Source: Actinomycetes bacterium (GTDB lineage: Bacteria > Actinomycetota > Actinomycetes > Nanopelagicales > Nanopelagicaceae). Taken from it: a DNA stretch of 64,000 nt. Positions 52,967 to 59,567 of the stretch are shown here, piece after piece. Made by a program: the position numbers and the translations under genes. How positions within the stretch are numbered: position 1 is the stretch's first letter; each line of letters opens with the position of its first letter. The notes under the pieces are model-generated. The model was not told where the DNA came from. It saw only the letters and a list, made by a program, of their open reading frames with translations, and did not search any database. The stretch is from positions 62,001-126,000 of the forward strand of contig JANYCW010000007.1 of assembly GCA_025360085.1 (NCBI GenBank), written 5' to 3'.

Positions 52967-54436
52967 ATGCCCGAATTCGAAACGCTCATTCATGGTCGTA
53001 GTTCCATCACTATCGATCAAGCGCATCGCCTACGAGAACTAGTTGCAGATTGGCAGTTGCTCTCGGATTTATCTTTCGCAGATCTCATTCTCTGGGTACC
53101 TATTAGAAAGGATGTGAAACTGTGGCCAACAGGTCATGTCGCAGTTGCGCATATTCGTCCAACCACTGCAGCAACAGTTTTTGCGGGTGATGTCATTGGC
53201 GACGAAGTTATGTGGGGAAGCAGGAATCGAATTGATGAGGCGCTTTCAAGTGGAGAGATCATAAGAAACTCAGAGCCTGAAAAGTTTGGCGAGTTAATGA
53301 TCAAAGAAGAGGTTATTCCAGTTTTATTTGATAACCAAGTAATCGCGGTTATTTCACGCCACCGAAACTCGGATTTAATGAGATCACCGGGTTCACTTGA
53401 ACTTAACTACCGAGAGATAGCGAACTGTATGTGTCGGATGGTGTCAGAAGGTACGTTTCCTTACAAGAATACAGGCTCACTTTTTGAGCCAGTTCCGCGC
53501 GTTGGAGATGGTTTAATTCGCCTCGATGTCAATGGCGTAATCTCCTTTGCTAGCCCTAATGCGCGCTCAGCTTTTAGTCGTATGGGATGGAAAAGTGAGA
53601 TTGAGAATCACACATTAGGGGATATCGCCGAAGCTGTAGTTAAAAACTCACCAGACGCACATGAGGAAGCGATTGGTACGCGCTTAAATGGCAAAGTTTT
53701 ACGTCATGTTGAGATTGATAATCAAGGTGCAACCATTGATCTGTTGGTACTTCCAATGCTTCAAGGTAACAATCGAATTGGTGCAATAGTCTTGCTTCAA
53801 AATGTTACCGAACTCCGCCGTCGTGACCGCGAGCTGGTTAATAAAGACACCACAATTCGTGAGATTCATCATCGAGTAAAGAATAATCTGCAAACGGTTT
53901 CTGCGCTTTTGCGTTTGCAAGCCAGACGCATTGAAGATCCTGGTGCCGCCACCGCGCTCAATGATGCAGTTCGAAGAATCGCATCGATTGCTTTAGTTCA
54001 TGAAACTCTTTCCAGCAGCAGTGACAATGCTGTTGCCTTTGACGAAGTTTTAACGAGCCTTATTTCCCATGCTTTGGAGCTGAGTCCCCGAATGGGAGAG
54101 TTGACCATCGAACGAAAAGGAGAACTTGGCTCGCTAGAATCTCGACTTGCGACACCATTATCCTTGGTAGTTACTGAATTAATGCACAATGCCCTTGAAC
54201 ATGGATTAGCAGAACTAGGATCAACATTAACAATTGGTCTTCAGAGATACAGTAATGAGTGTGTTGTGACTATTGTTGACGATGGAGTGGGCCTGCCTGA
54301 TGGGTTTGACTTAGCAACTTCATCAAACTTGGGACTTCAAATTGTTCGAACGCTTACAGAAAATGAGCTGAATGGAACTTTGGCGTTAACTTCCACACAA
54401 ACTGGAACAGTAGCCTCGTTGCGTTTTCCACTCTAA
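52967..54436 (+). CDS. pdtaS: Sensor histidine kinase PdtaS
   Basis: About 489 residues, soluble. Domains in order: a GAF-like domain (about 1-150), a PAS domain (about 165-285; GLIRLDVNGVISFASPNARS), the HisKA_2 helix with IREIHHRVKNNLQTVSALLRLQ and a HATPase (TELMHNALEHGL, VDDGVGLP, SNLGLQIVRTL). The HHRVKNN motif and neighbours identify PdtaS, which in mycobacteria phosphorylates the RNA-binding antiterminator PdtaR. No pdtaR is in the window. ATG at 52967 preferred; a GTG at 52955 is in frame. Confidence 0.93.
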   Translation: MPEFETLIHGRSSITIDQAHRLRELVADWQLLSDLSFADLILWVPIRKDVKLWPTGHVAVAHIRPTTAATVFAGDVIGDEVMWGSRNRIDEALSSGEIIRNSEPEKFGELMIKEEVIPVLFDNQVIAVISRHRNSDLMRSPGSLELNYREIANCMCRMVSEGTFPYKNTGSLFEPVPRVGDGLIRLDVNGVISFASPNARSAFSRMGWKSEIENHTLGDIAEAVVKNSPDAHEEAIGTRLNGKVLRHVEIDNQGATIDLLVLPMLQGNNRIGAIVLLQNVTELRRRDRELVNKDTTIREIHHRVKNNLQTVSALLRLQARRIEDPGAATALNDAVRRIASIALVHETLSSSSDNAVAFDEVLTSLISHALELSPRMGELTIERKGELGSLESRLATPLSLVVTELMHNALEHGLAELGSTLTIGLQRYSNECVVTIVDDGVGLPDGFDLATSSNLGLQIVRTLTENELNGTLALTSTQTGTVASLRFPL

Positions 54437-54453
54437 AACTGGGTTCCTGAAAT

Positions 54454-54723
54454 TTAGAAGGAGTTTGATTGCTCTTGAATGCGTGCGCGGTTTCGAGCAG
54501 CGCGACGTTTTAGGGCGCGACGTTCATCCTCAGACAAGCCACCCCACACTCCGGCATCTTGGCCGCTTTCCAGTGCCCATGCCAGACATGGAGCTTTTAC
54601 GATACATCGGGCGCAGACCTTTTTTGCTTCCTCAATTTGAGAGATTGCTGGTCCAGTATTTCCGACAGGGAAGAAGAGCTCTGGATCCTCGTCGCGGCAG
54701 GCCGAGCGATGTCGCCAATCCAT
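54454..54723 (-). CDS. whiB1: WhiB-family iron-sulfur regulator (WhiB1 type)
   Basis: An 89-residue regulator. Cluster cysteines are in MDWRHRSACRDEDPELFFP and CARCIVKAPC, then the GVWGG turn and the basic tail SEDERRALKRRAARNRAR. MDWRH-AC and the position beside pdtaS identify the WhiB1 group, an NO-sensitive, essential transcription factor in mycobacteria that binds sigma region 4. AGAGGGGG 8-12 bases upstream of the ATG is a good Shine-Dalgarno. Faces pdtaS end to end with a 17-base gap. Confidence 0.94.
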   Translation of the reverse strand: MDWRHRSACRDEDPELFFPVGNTGPAISQIEEAKKVCARCIVKAPCLAWALESGQDAGVWGGLSEDERRALKRRAARNRARIQEQSNSF

Positions 54724-54764
54724 GTGCGTGCCCCCTCTAAGAATTCATCCGTCTCCGTGGAGGC

Positions 54765-54783
54765 AGATTATTGTCAATAATCT
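54765..54783. promoter_or_regulatory. Perfect 19-bp palindrome upstream of whiB1
   Basis: AGATTATTG-T-CAATAATCT, symmetrical over nine bases each side, 42 bases upstream of the whiB1 ATG. On the minus strand a TAGATT -10-like box overlaps its outer edge, so it lies at or just after the likely transcription start, as expected for an operator. Confidence 0.6.
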
Positions 54784-54894
54784 AGGTACTGCGCGTATAT
54801 GCCTGCGCAAGAGGTTAATTCTCTCGCCTTCTTGCTCTATTAACAAGGTAATTATGAAAAAAATTTCCTATATTTGAAGTGATATGTATCGCGC

Positions 54895-54964
54895 GCGCCC
54901 CGAGCAGGAATCAAACCTACTCCTGCGTAAAGCTGTGGCCTATCCTCCTGAGCCACGCGGGCGC
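54895..54964 (-). pseudogene. tRNA-like element, decayed
   Basis: On the minus strand 70 bases start GCGCCCG and end GGGGCGC, pairing six of seven acceptor positions. A GTAGG/CCTGC T-stem encloses TTTGATT (normal TTCRANY has C at the third place), and GGCTCAGGAGGATAGGCC resembles a D-arm. Only about 15 bases lie where the anticodon arm and variable loop need at least 22, so no anticodon stem can form. No CCA is encoded. The remnant looks arginine-tRNA-like (an ACG is present), but that is a guess. Confidence 0.5.
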
Positions 54965-54972
54965 AGGAGGAT
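54942..54972. repeat. 9-bp perfect inverted repeat, tRNA-like flank
   Basis: ATCCTCCTG (54942-54950) and CAGGAGGAT (54964-54972) with a 13-base loop. On the plus strand the right arm is a strong Shine-Dalgarno-like AGGAGG that the left arm would mask; on the minus strand the tRNA-like 5' flank pairs with its D-loop. Confidence 0.55.
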
Positions 54973-55031
54973 GAATATAGAAAGGCCAACAGCGGATGCA
55001 TATACGTGGCGAAACTGCAAAGATTGACTCT

Positions 55032-55559
55032 ATGAGTTCAATTGCCTATTTCGCAACTGGTTGTTTTTGGGGGGCCGAGCGTCGTTTTTGGCAGATGCAA
55101 GGTGTGATTCAAACGAGTGTTGGTTACATGGGTGGAACAAGGATTAATCCAACCTATGAGCAAGTGTGTACCGGCGCTAGCGGGCATGCCGAAATGGTAG
55201 AAATCACTTTTGATGAAACTAAAGTTTCATATCAGCGCCTCCTTGAAGAGTTTTGGACGATGCATGATCCGACTTCACTAAACCGACAAGGTGGAGATAT
55301 CGGTACACAGTATCGAAGTTCAATCTACACAACCACGTCAGAGCAATACGTTACTGCAGTTGAATCGCGAAATATCTATCAAGGCGCACTAACTTCACAA
55401 GGTCTCGGTGAAATATCAACTGAGATAATTAGCGCAGGTGGCGTGAATTATTATCTAGCCGAGGAGTATCACCAGAAATATTTAGCTAAGAATCCCAATG
55501 GATATGATTGTCATTCAAGCACTGGTGTGGCATATCCATTTGAGAAAGCAAAGGTATGA
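55032..55559 (+). CDS. msrA: Peptide methionine (S)-S-oxide reductase
   Basis: About 175 residues. Reduces the S form of methionine sulfoxide. The catalytic Cys is in ATGCFWGAERRFW (about C11), followed by VGYMGGTRINPTYEQVCTG, GHAEMVEITFD, FWTMHDPTSLNRQGGDIGTQYRS and EYHQKYL, all standard MsrA blocks. ATG at 55032 gives the usual short N-terminus; an ATG at 54996 is in frame with AAAGG about 9 bases before it. msrB follows with a 4-base overlap. Confidence 0.94.
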   Translation: MSSIAYFATGCFWGAERRFWQMQGVIQTSVGYMGGTRINPTYEQVCTGASGHAEMVEITFDETKVSYQRLLEEFWTMHDPTSLNRQGGDIGTQYRSSIYTTTSEQYVTAVESRNIYQGALTSQGLGEISTEIISAGGVNYYLAEEYHQKYLAKNPNGYDCHSSTGVAYPFEKAKV

Positions 55560-55969
55560 AAGAAAACAATTACCCAGTTAAGCTAGATGAAGTTGAACTA
55601 GCAGCCACATTAGATCCGCTCTCATACGATGTGTTGAGAAATGCCGCAACTGAAAGACCATTTACAGGTGAATACACTGATACCGACAAAGTTGGGGTCT
55701 ATAAGTGTAAGGCGTGTAACGCAGTCCTCTTTAAAAGTCAGACGAAATTTCACTCCGGCTGTGGTTGGCCATCTTTTTATGCACCCAGTTCCGACGATGC
55801 CGTTGAGTTAATTGAGGATCGATCACTATTTCCGCGTATTCGCACAGAAGTTCGGTGTGCCTCTTGTGGATCGCATCTAGGGCATATTTTTAAAGGCGAA
55901 GGGTATGACGTTCCGACTGATGAACGCTGGTGCATCAATTCAGTTTCATTAGTTCTCGAGGATAACTAA
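55556..55969 (+). CDS. msrB: Peptide methionine (R)-S-oxide reductase
   Basis: A 137-residue partner enzyme for the R form. Two CxxC zinc pairs (CKAC and CASC) frame FHSGCGWPSFYAP and SHLGHIFKGEG; the catalytic Cys is in RWCINSVSL near the end, so it is the Cys and not the selenocysteine type. ATGA overlap with msrA gives a two-gene repair unit. Its final CTAA is shared with the convergent glycosylase stop. Confidence 0.95.
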   Translation: MKENNYPVKLDEVELAATLDPLSYDVLRNAATERPFTGEYTDTDKVGVYKCKACNAVLFKSQTKFHSGCGWPSFYAPSSDDAVELIEDRSLFPRIRTEVRCASCGSHLGHIFKGEGYDVPTDERWCINSVSLVLEDN

Positions 55970-56610
55970 TAATCTAAACCACGTGATTCATGAACGGCTT
56001 GATAGCAGTACCAAGCAACAACGCTTCGATGCGGGTGTAGCTTTTCCCCTTCAAAATCTAGCGATTTTGCCGTGGTTTCCGCGCTGTTTTTGTGGACTAT
56101 ATCCCAGCCACGACGAACCGCTAAATCTCCAGTAGGCCAGATATTAAGACGGCCTAGTTGAAACATCATAAACATTTCAACCGTCCATCTTCCAATCCCC
56201 CATAACGATGTTAGAGCTTCGTAAATCTGCTGGTCATCATGGGTTTCATCGATGCGTTCAATGGGAATTCGTTTATCTAATACTGCTTCGGCTAATCCTC
56301 TAATTGTCCGAGCTTTAGCTCCAGATACACCGATTTCACGCAATGCCAAATCATCACGATTAATTAAAATGCGTGGTGTAATTTTGCCTTTACATAAAAC
56401 AACTAAGCGACCGTGAATTGTCGCAGCCGCCTTCGTTGCAAGTTGTTGGGATATCACCGAACTTACTAGAGATTCAAAATTGGTTTCGCTGGATTTACTT
56501 CTGCCAATAGTACACAGAGGTCTACGAGCGATGAGGGGCGCAAACTTCTTATCTAATTCGCTTATTTCTGCGACAATTCGTCGCATTTTTTGGGCCGAAT
56601 AAAGAACCAA
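55966..56610 (-). CDS. DNA-3-methyladenine glycosylase II-like (HhH-GPD)
   Basis: About 214 residues. Base-excision repair glycosylase of the AlkA group: VISQQLATKAAATIHGRL, helix-hairpin-helix with SLWGIGRWTVEMFMMFQLGR, and the catalytic Asp in WPTGDLAVRRGW. It lacks the N-terminal TBP-like domain of E. coli AlkA, like short actinobacterial and archaeal forms. Starts at 56610 or at an in-frame ATG at 56586. It lies 3 bases downstream of the DUF4389 gene and faces msrB. Confidence 0.9.
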   Translation of the reverse strand: MVLYSAQKMRRIVAEISELDKKFAPLIARRPLCTIGRSKSSETNFESLVSSVISQQLATKAAATIHGRLVVLCKGKITPRILINRDDLALREIGVSGAKARTIRGLAEAVLDKRIPIERIDETHDDQQIYEALTSLWGIGRWTVEMFMMFQLGRLNIWPTGDLAVRRGWDIVHKNSAETTAKSLDFEGEKLHPHRSVVAWYCYQAVHESRGLDY

Positions 56611-56613
56611 TAG

Positions 56614-57210
56614 TTATAGCGAAAAGGAAGGGTACTCATCTGTGACCATGAGAATTGCATAGCCAGTAACACGATTCCAATATGCCAATGCGCCCACCAC
56701 ACCCTCTGCACTTGATTCTGGATAAGTACCCGTAAAGAGAATACTAAACCAGGCAATTAAAGTTAAAAATATTGCGTAAATCGCATAAACAATTCCAACA
56801 ATATAGAGCGGAATTGCTAATAACCATTTGATGAGCGGTAACCAACGGTTCAGCATTTTTGCATCAACTTCTGGAAAAATCACGTTAACTATTTCATTCT
56901 CTTCTATTGTTGGATAATCATCGGTGAGAAGAAGGAAGTAGGCACTAAGACGTGTTTGAAGTGAAAGCATAGCTCGATTAAATGTCAGTAGGTATGTTGG
57001 GTAAATTTGACGAAACACAAGGGCAAGCACAACGGGCAGAACAAAAAAGCCCAAAGCAAAGTAGCCCGCACCTGTATTGTTAACGTCAGTGGTGGTGAAG
57101 GATCCGACAAAAATCGCCATAGGGATGATAAGAATAATTCGGAAAAAAGCCGACATTCGGTCGCGTTCGGTAAGACTTACATCGATTTGGGTCTCAATTT
57201 GATTACTCAT
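56614..57210 (-). CDS. DUF4389 family membrane protein
   Basis: About 198 residues with a polar start (MSNQIETQIDVSLTERDR) and about four hydrophobic helices: residues near 22-45, 46-65, 110-130 and 145-165 (GIVYAIYAIFLTLIAWFSILFTG). The FN.G.YRWxxRV-like ending here reads YPESSAEGVVGALAYWNRVTGY, followed by LMVTDEYPSFSL, the DUF4389 pattern. A repeated (L/M)xxDxYP motif occurs near 100 and at the C-terminus. Function unknown. ATG at 57210 is chosen because TAGATT lies 7 bases upstream. Confidence 0.85.
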   Translation of the reverse strand: MSNQIETQIDVSLTERDRMSAFFRIILIIPMAIFVGSFTTTDVNNTGAGYFALGFFVLPVVLALVFRQIYPTYLLTFNRAMLSLQTRLSAYFLLLTDDYPTIEENEIVNVIFPEVDAKMLNRWLPLIKWLLAIPLYIVGIVYAIYAIFLTLIAWFSILFTGTYPESSAEGVVGALAYWNRVTGYAILMVTDEYPSFSL

Positions 57211-57217
57211 ATGTGCC

Positions 57218-57223
57218 AATCTA
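57218..57223 (-). promoter_or_regulatory. Predicted leaderless -10 for the DUF4389 gene
   Basis: Minus-strand TAGATT, 7 bases before the ATG at 57210; it decides that start over a TTG at 57219. Confidence 0.5.
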
Positions 57224-57272
57224 CCCTGCGAAGCTGGCTCGAAAGTGACATTGCCACCGTAATGGCCTATTT

Positions 57273-57307
57273 TTGCACTCCTTGCAGAAGATTTGCAGTT
57301 TTTTGCA
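57273..57307 (+). repeat. Four TTGCA repeats at about 10-base steps upstream of the LacI gene
   Basis: TTGCA begins at 57273, 57282, 57293 and 57303, steps of 9, 11 and 10 bases, so all copies face the same side of the helix. Three are TTGCAG. They end 27 bases before the likely GTG start, in the position of an operator or activator array. Confidence 0.55.
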
Positions 57308-57334
57308 GTAATTCGACATGGTGGAAGGAGTTAT

Positions 57335-58354
57335 GTGGCTGGAATAAAGGAGGTTGCAGAAGAAGCTGGTGTTTCACCTGCAACCGTCTCGCGCGCACTT
57401 CGCGGACTACAGCATGTTAACTCGGCTACAAGGGAAAAAATTATCGCCGCGGCTACAAAGTTACATTACCCATTAACGCCATCGGGTACTCAAAGTTCTA
57501 CCCGTAAGACAAATAGCGTGGGCATTGTCGCACCGTATATTTCACGCTGGTATTTCTCGCAAGTAATAAATGGCGCTGAACAAGCTCTGCGCGAAGCTGG
57601 GCTGGATTTACTTTTGTATAACTTCAGTGCCATGAAGGGTCGCGAGCGATTATTTCAACATCAATTATTGAAAGGTCGCGTTGATGCATTGATTGTCATC
57701 TCACTTCCACCAACTGAAGAAGAGTTTGATTCAATCCTTGGACTGGGAATACCAATCGCGCTCGTCGGTATGGAGCACGCACTGTGTGCAAGCGTAAAAA
57801 TCGATGATGTTGCAGCGGCGCGTACCGCGACACAGCATCTTGTTAATCAAGGACATAAAAAAATTGGCCTCATGTCTGGTCGTCCCGACGATCCATTTAA
57901 CTTCAGCGTTCCTCAGGAAAGGCGCCGAGGTTTTATGCAGGTACTTGCCGAGAATTCTCTTGAGTGGCTACCTTCCCGTGAAGTCCATGGAGATTTCACG
58001 ATGCATACGGCCGTTCGTGCAATGGATGAGTTATTAGCTCGTCCGAATCGACCAACTGCAATCTTTTGCGAATCTGACGAGATGGCGATGGGTGCATTAC
58101 AGGCAATGCGTCGACATGGATTGAAGAGCCCTGACGACATCTCTATCGTCGGCTTTGATGGTCATGAGATGTCTGAATTTTCCGAACTTACCACGATTGA
58201 ACAGCCCGTGACTTTAATGGGTGAAATGGCCGCTTTGTCGATTATGGAACGTTTGCGCAAACCCAGCGTTGTGCCTCCCTCGCTTGTCTTACCCACAACG
58301 TTAGTTGTGCGAAATACGACAAGGCGTCTGACTCCCGCCGAGCAACTTTTGTAG
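57335..58354 (+). CDS. LacI family transcriptional regulator
   Basis: About 339 residues. The N-terminal HTH with hinge is IKEVAEEAGVSPATVSRALRGLQHVNSATREKI; the rest is a periplasmic-binding-protein-like effector domain (SVGIVAPYISRWYFSQVINGAEQAL, IFCESDEMAMGALQAMRRHG, SIVGFDGHEMSEFSELTTIEQP). A sugar or nucleoside effector is likely, but cannot be named. GTG at 57335 has AAGGAG upstream and gives the normal N-terminus; a TTG at 57293 lies within the repeat array. Genes downstream (PLP enzyme, oxidoreductase) have their own promoter. Confidence 0.92.
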   Translation: MAGIKEVAEEAGVSPATVSRALRGLQHVNSATREKIIAAATKLHYPLTPSGTQSSTRKTNSVGIVAPYISRWYFSQVINGAEQALREAGLDLLLYNFSAMKGRERLFQHQLLKGRVDALIVISLPPTEEEFDSILGLGIPIALVGMEHALCASVKIDDVAAARTATQHLVNQGHKKIGLMSGRPDDPFNFSVPQERRRGFMQVLAENSLEWLPSREVHGDFTMHTAVRAMDELLARPNRPTAIFCESDEMAMGALQAMRRHGLKSPDDISIVGFDGHEMSEFSELTTIEQPVTLMGEMAALSIMERLRKPSVVPPSLVLPTTLVVRNTTRRLTPAEQLL

Positions 58355-58381
58355 TGGGCTCAGGAAACTAGAAATTCACGG

Positions 58382-58387
58382 TACTCT
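58382..58387 (+). promoter_or_regulatory. Predicted leaderless -10 for the malY/patB-like gene
   Basis: TACTCT, 7 bases before the ATG at 58395. Confidence 0.5.
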
Positions 58388-58394
58388 CACGCTC

Positions 58395-59567
58395 ATGGCC
58401 GACCACGAAGTATTAACCCCAGATTTAGCAGAATTAAAGACTCACCGTTCAGAAAAATGGAGAGGCTTTGATTCTGATGTTCTTCCGTTACCCGTGGCTG
58501 AAATGGATTTCCCAATTGCCGATTCAATTCGAACCGTTCTGCAAGAGATGGTCACAGCCTCAGATTTGGGATACTTAGGTTCGGCTCCTGAACTCTCTGC
58601 CGGATTTGCCAAGTTTGCACTTGAACGCTGGAACTGGAGTATCGATCAGTCGCAGGTGCGGATTGCCGCCGATGTTGGTGTCGCCGTTGTCGAGGTTTTG
58701 CGCGTTTTCACCAACCCTGGAGAAAAAGTTTTAGTCAACTCTCCGGTGTATCAGAATTTCTTCAATTGGATCGATGAAGCCAAACTTGAAAGAGTGGATG
58801 TCCCATTTACTCTTACTGGAGAAGAAACGGACAATGAAACTCCTTGGCAACTTGATTTAGATGCCGTAGAGAAAGTTTATGCTTCAGGATTGAAAGTTCA
58901 CTTGCTCTGCTCTCCGCACAATCCACTCGGGCGGATTTACTCACACGAGGAGCTCACACGCATTGCCAATATGGCAAAGAAATATGGCGTGCTTGTAATA
59001 AGCGATGAGATTCACGCCCCATTGACATTTAATCCTAAAAGTTTCATCCCATTTCTAACGATTAGTGAGACTGCCCGTGAAGTTGGATTAACCGTGACGT
59101 CTGCATCTAAAGGATGGAATATCGCCGGACTAAAATGCGCAATCATCGTCTCGCAAAATGATCTAATTAATGAAAAACTAAAAAGCCTGCCAATGGCAGT
59201 TCATTTTCGGGCCTCAATTTTGGGTGCATTTGCATCAGCGGCGGCTTTCGCCGACGGAAACATTTGGCTTGATTCAGTTTTGCGCCAACTAGATCACAAT
59301 CGATTTATGATTCGTGAACTGCTTAAGGTGAAGTTGCCCAGCGTTAATTATCATATGCCTCACAATGGCTACCTTGCTTGGTTGGACTTGAGCTCATTGA
59401 ATCTAGGAGAAGATCCATCGGCAAAGCTTTTAGAGCGTGGCCGAGTAGCATTTAACGCCGGTCATCTTTACGGCGCCCAATGTGGTCAATATGTTCGACT
59501 TAATTTTGCTACTAGCCCATCTATTATTTCAGAGGCCATAGATCGCATCGCTCGAACACTGGAATGA
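58395..59567 (+). CDS. MalY/PatB-type aminotransferase or C-S lyase
   Basis: A 390-residue fold-type I PLP enzyme. Motifs: KWRGFDSDVLPLPVAEMDFP near the start, LCSPHNPLGRIYS, VISDEIHAPL and the PLP lysine in VTSASKGWNIAGLKCA. The KW...VLP.WVADMDF-like start is typical of the MalY/PatB branch, which cleaves cystathionine and other cysteine S-conjugates to pyruvate, ammonia and a thiol. A gamma-synthase-like enzyme two genes on supports a sulfur amino acid theme, though simple aminotransferase activity is possible. Confidence 0.9.
   Translation: MADHEVLTPDLAELKTHRSEKWRGFDSDVLPLPVAEMDFPIADSIRTVLQEMVTASDLGYLGSAPELSAGFAKFALERWNWSIDQSQVRIAADVGVAVVEVLRVFTNPGEKVLVNSPVYQNFFNWIDEAKLERVDVPFTLTGEETDNETPWQLDLDAVEKVYASGLKVHLLCSPHNPLGRIYSHEELTRIANMAKKYGVLVISDEIHAPLTFNPKSFIPFLTISETAREVGLTVTSASKGWNIAGLKCAIIVSQNDLINEKLKSLPMAVHFRASILGAFASAAAFADGNIWLDSVLRQLDHNRFMIRELLKVKLPSVNYHMPHNGYLAWLDLSSLNLGEDPSAKLLERGRVAFNAGHLYGAQCGQYVRLNFATSPSIISEAIDRIARTLE

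Larger units (their letters stand above)
54724..55031. other. 308-base gap: whiB1 leader, palindrome and tRNA-like remnant
   Basis: The largest non-coding stretch. It holds the whiB1 leader with a palindrome (54765-54783), an AT-rich part (about 54830-54890), a tRNA-like element on the minus strand (54895-54964), an overlapping 9-base inverted repeat (54942-54972) and the msrA upstream region with a possible 18-codon ORF (54971-55027). Confidence 0.7.

Noticed and set aside
54895..54964. Functional tRNA gene
   Set aside because: Too short for an anticodon arm, altered T-loop, mismatched acceptor; kept as a remnant only.
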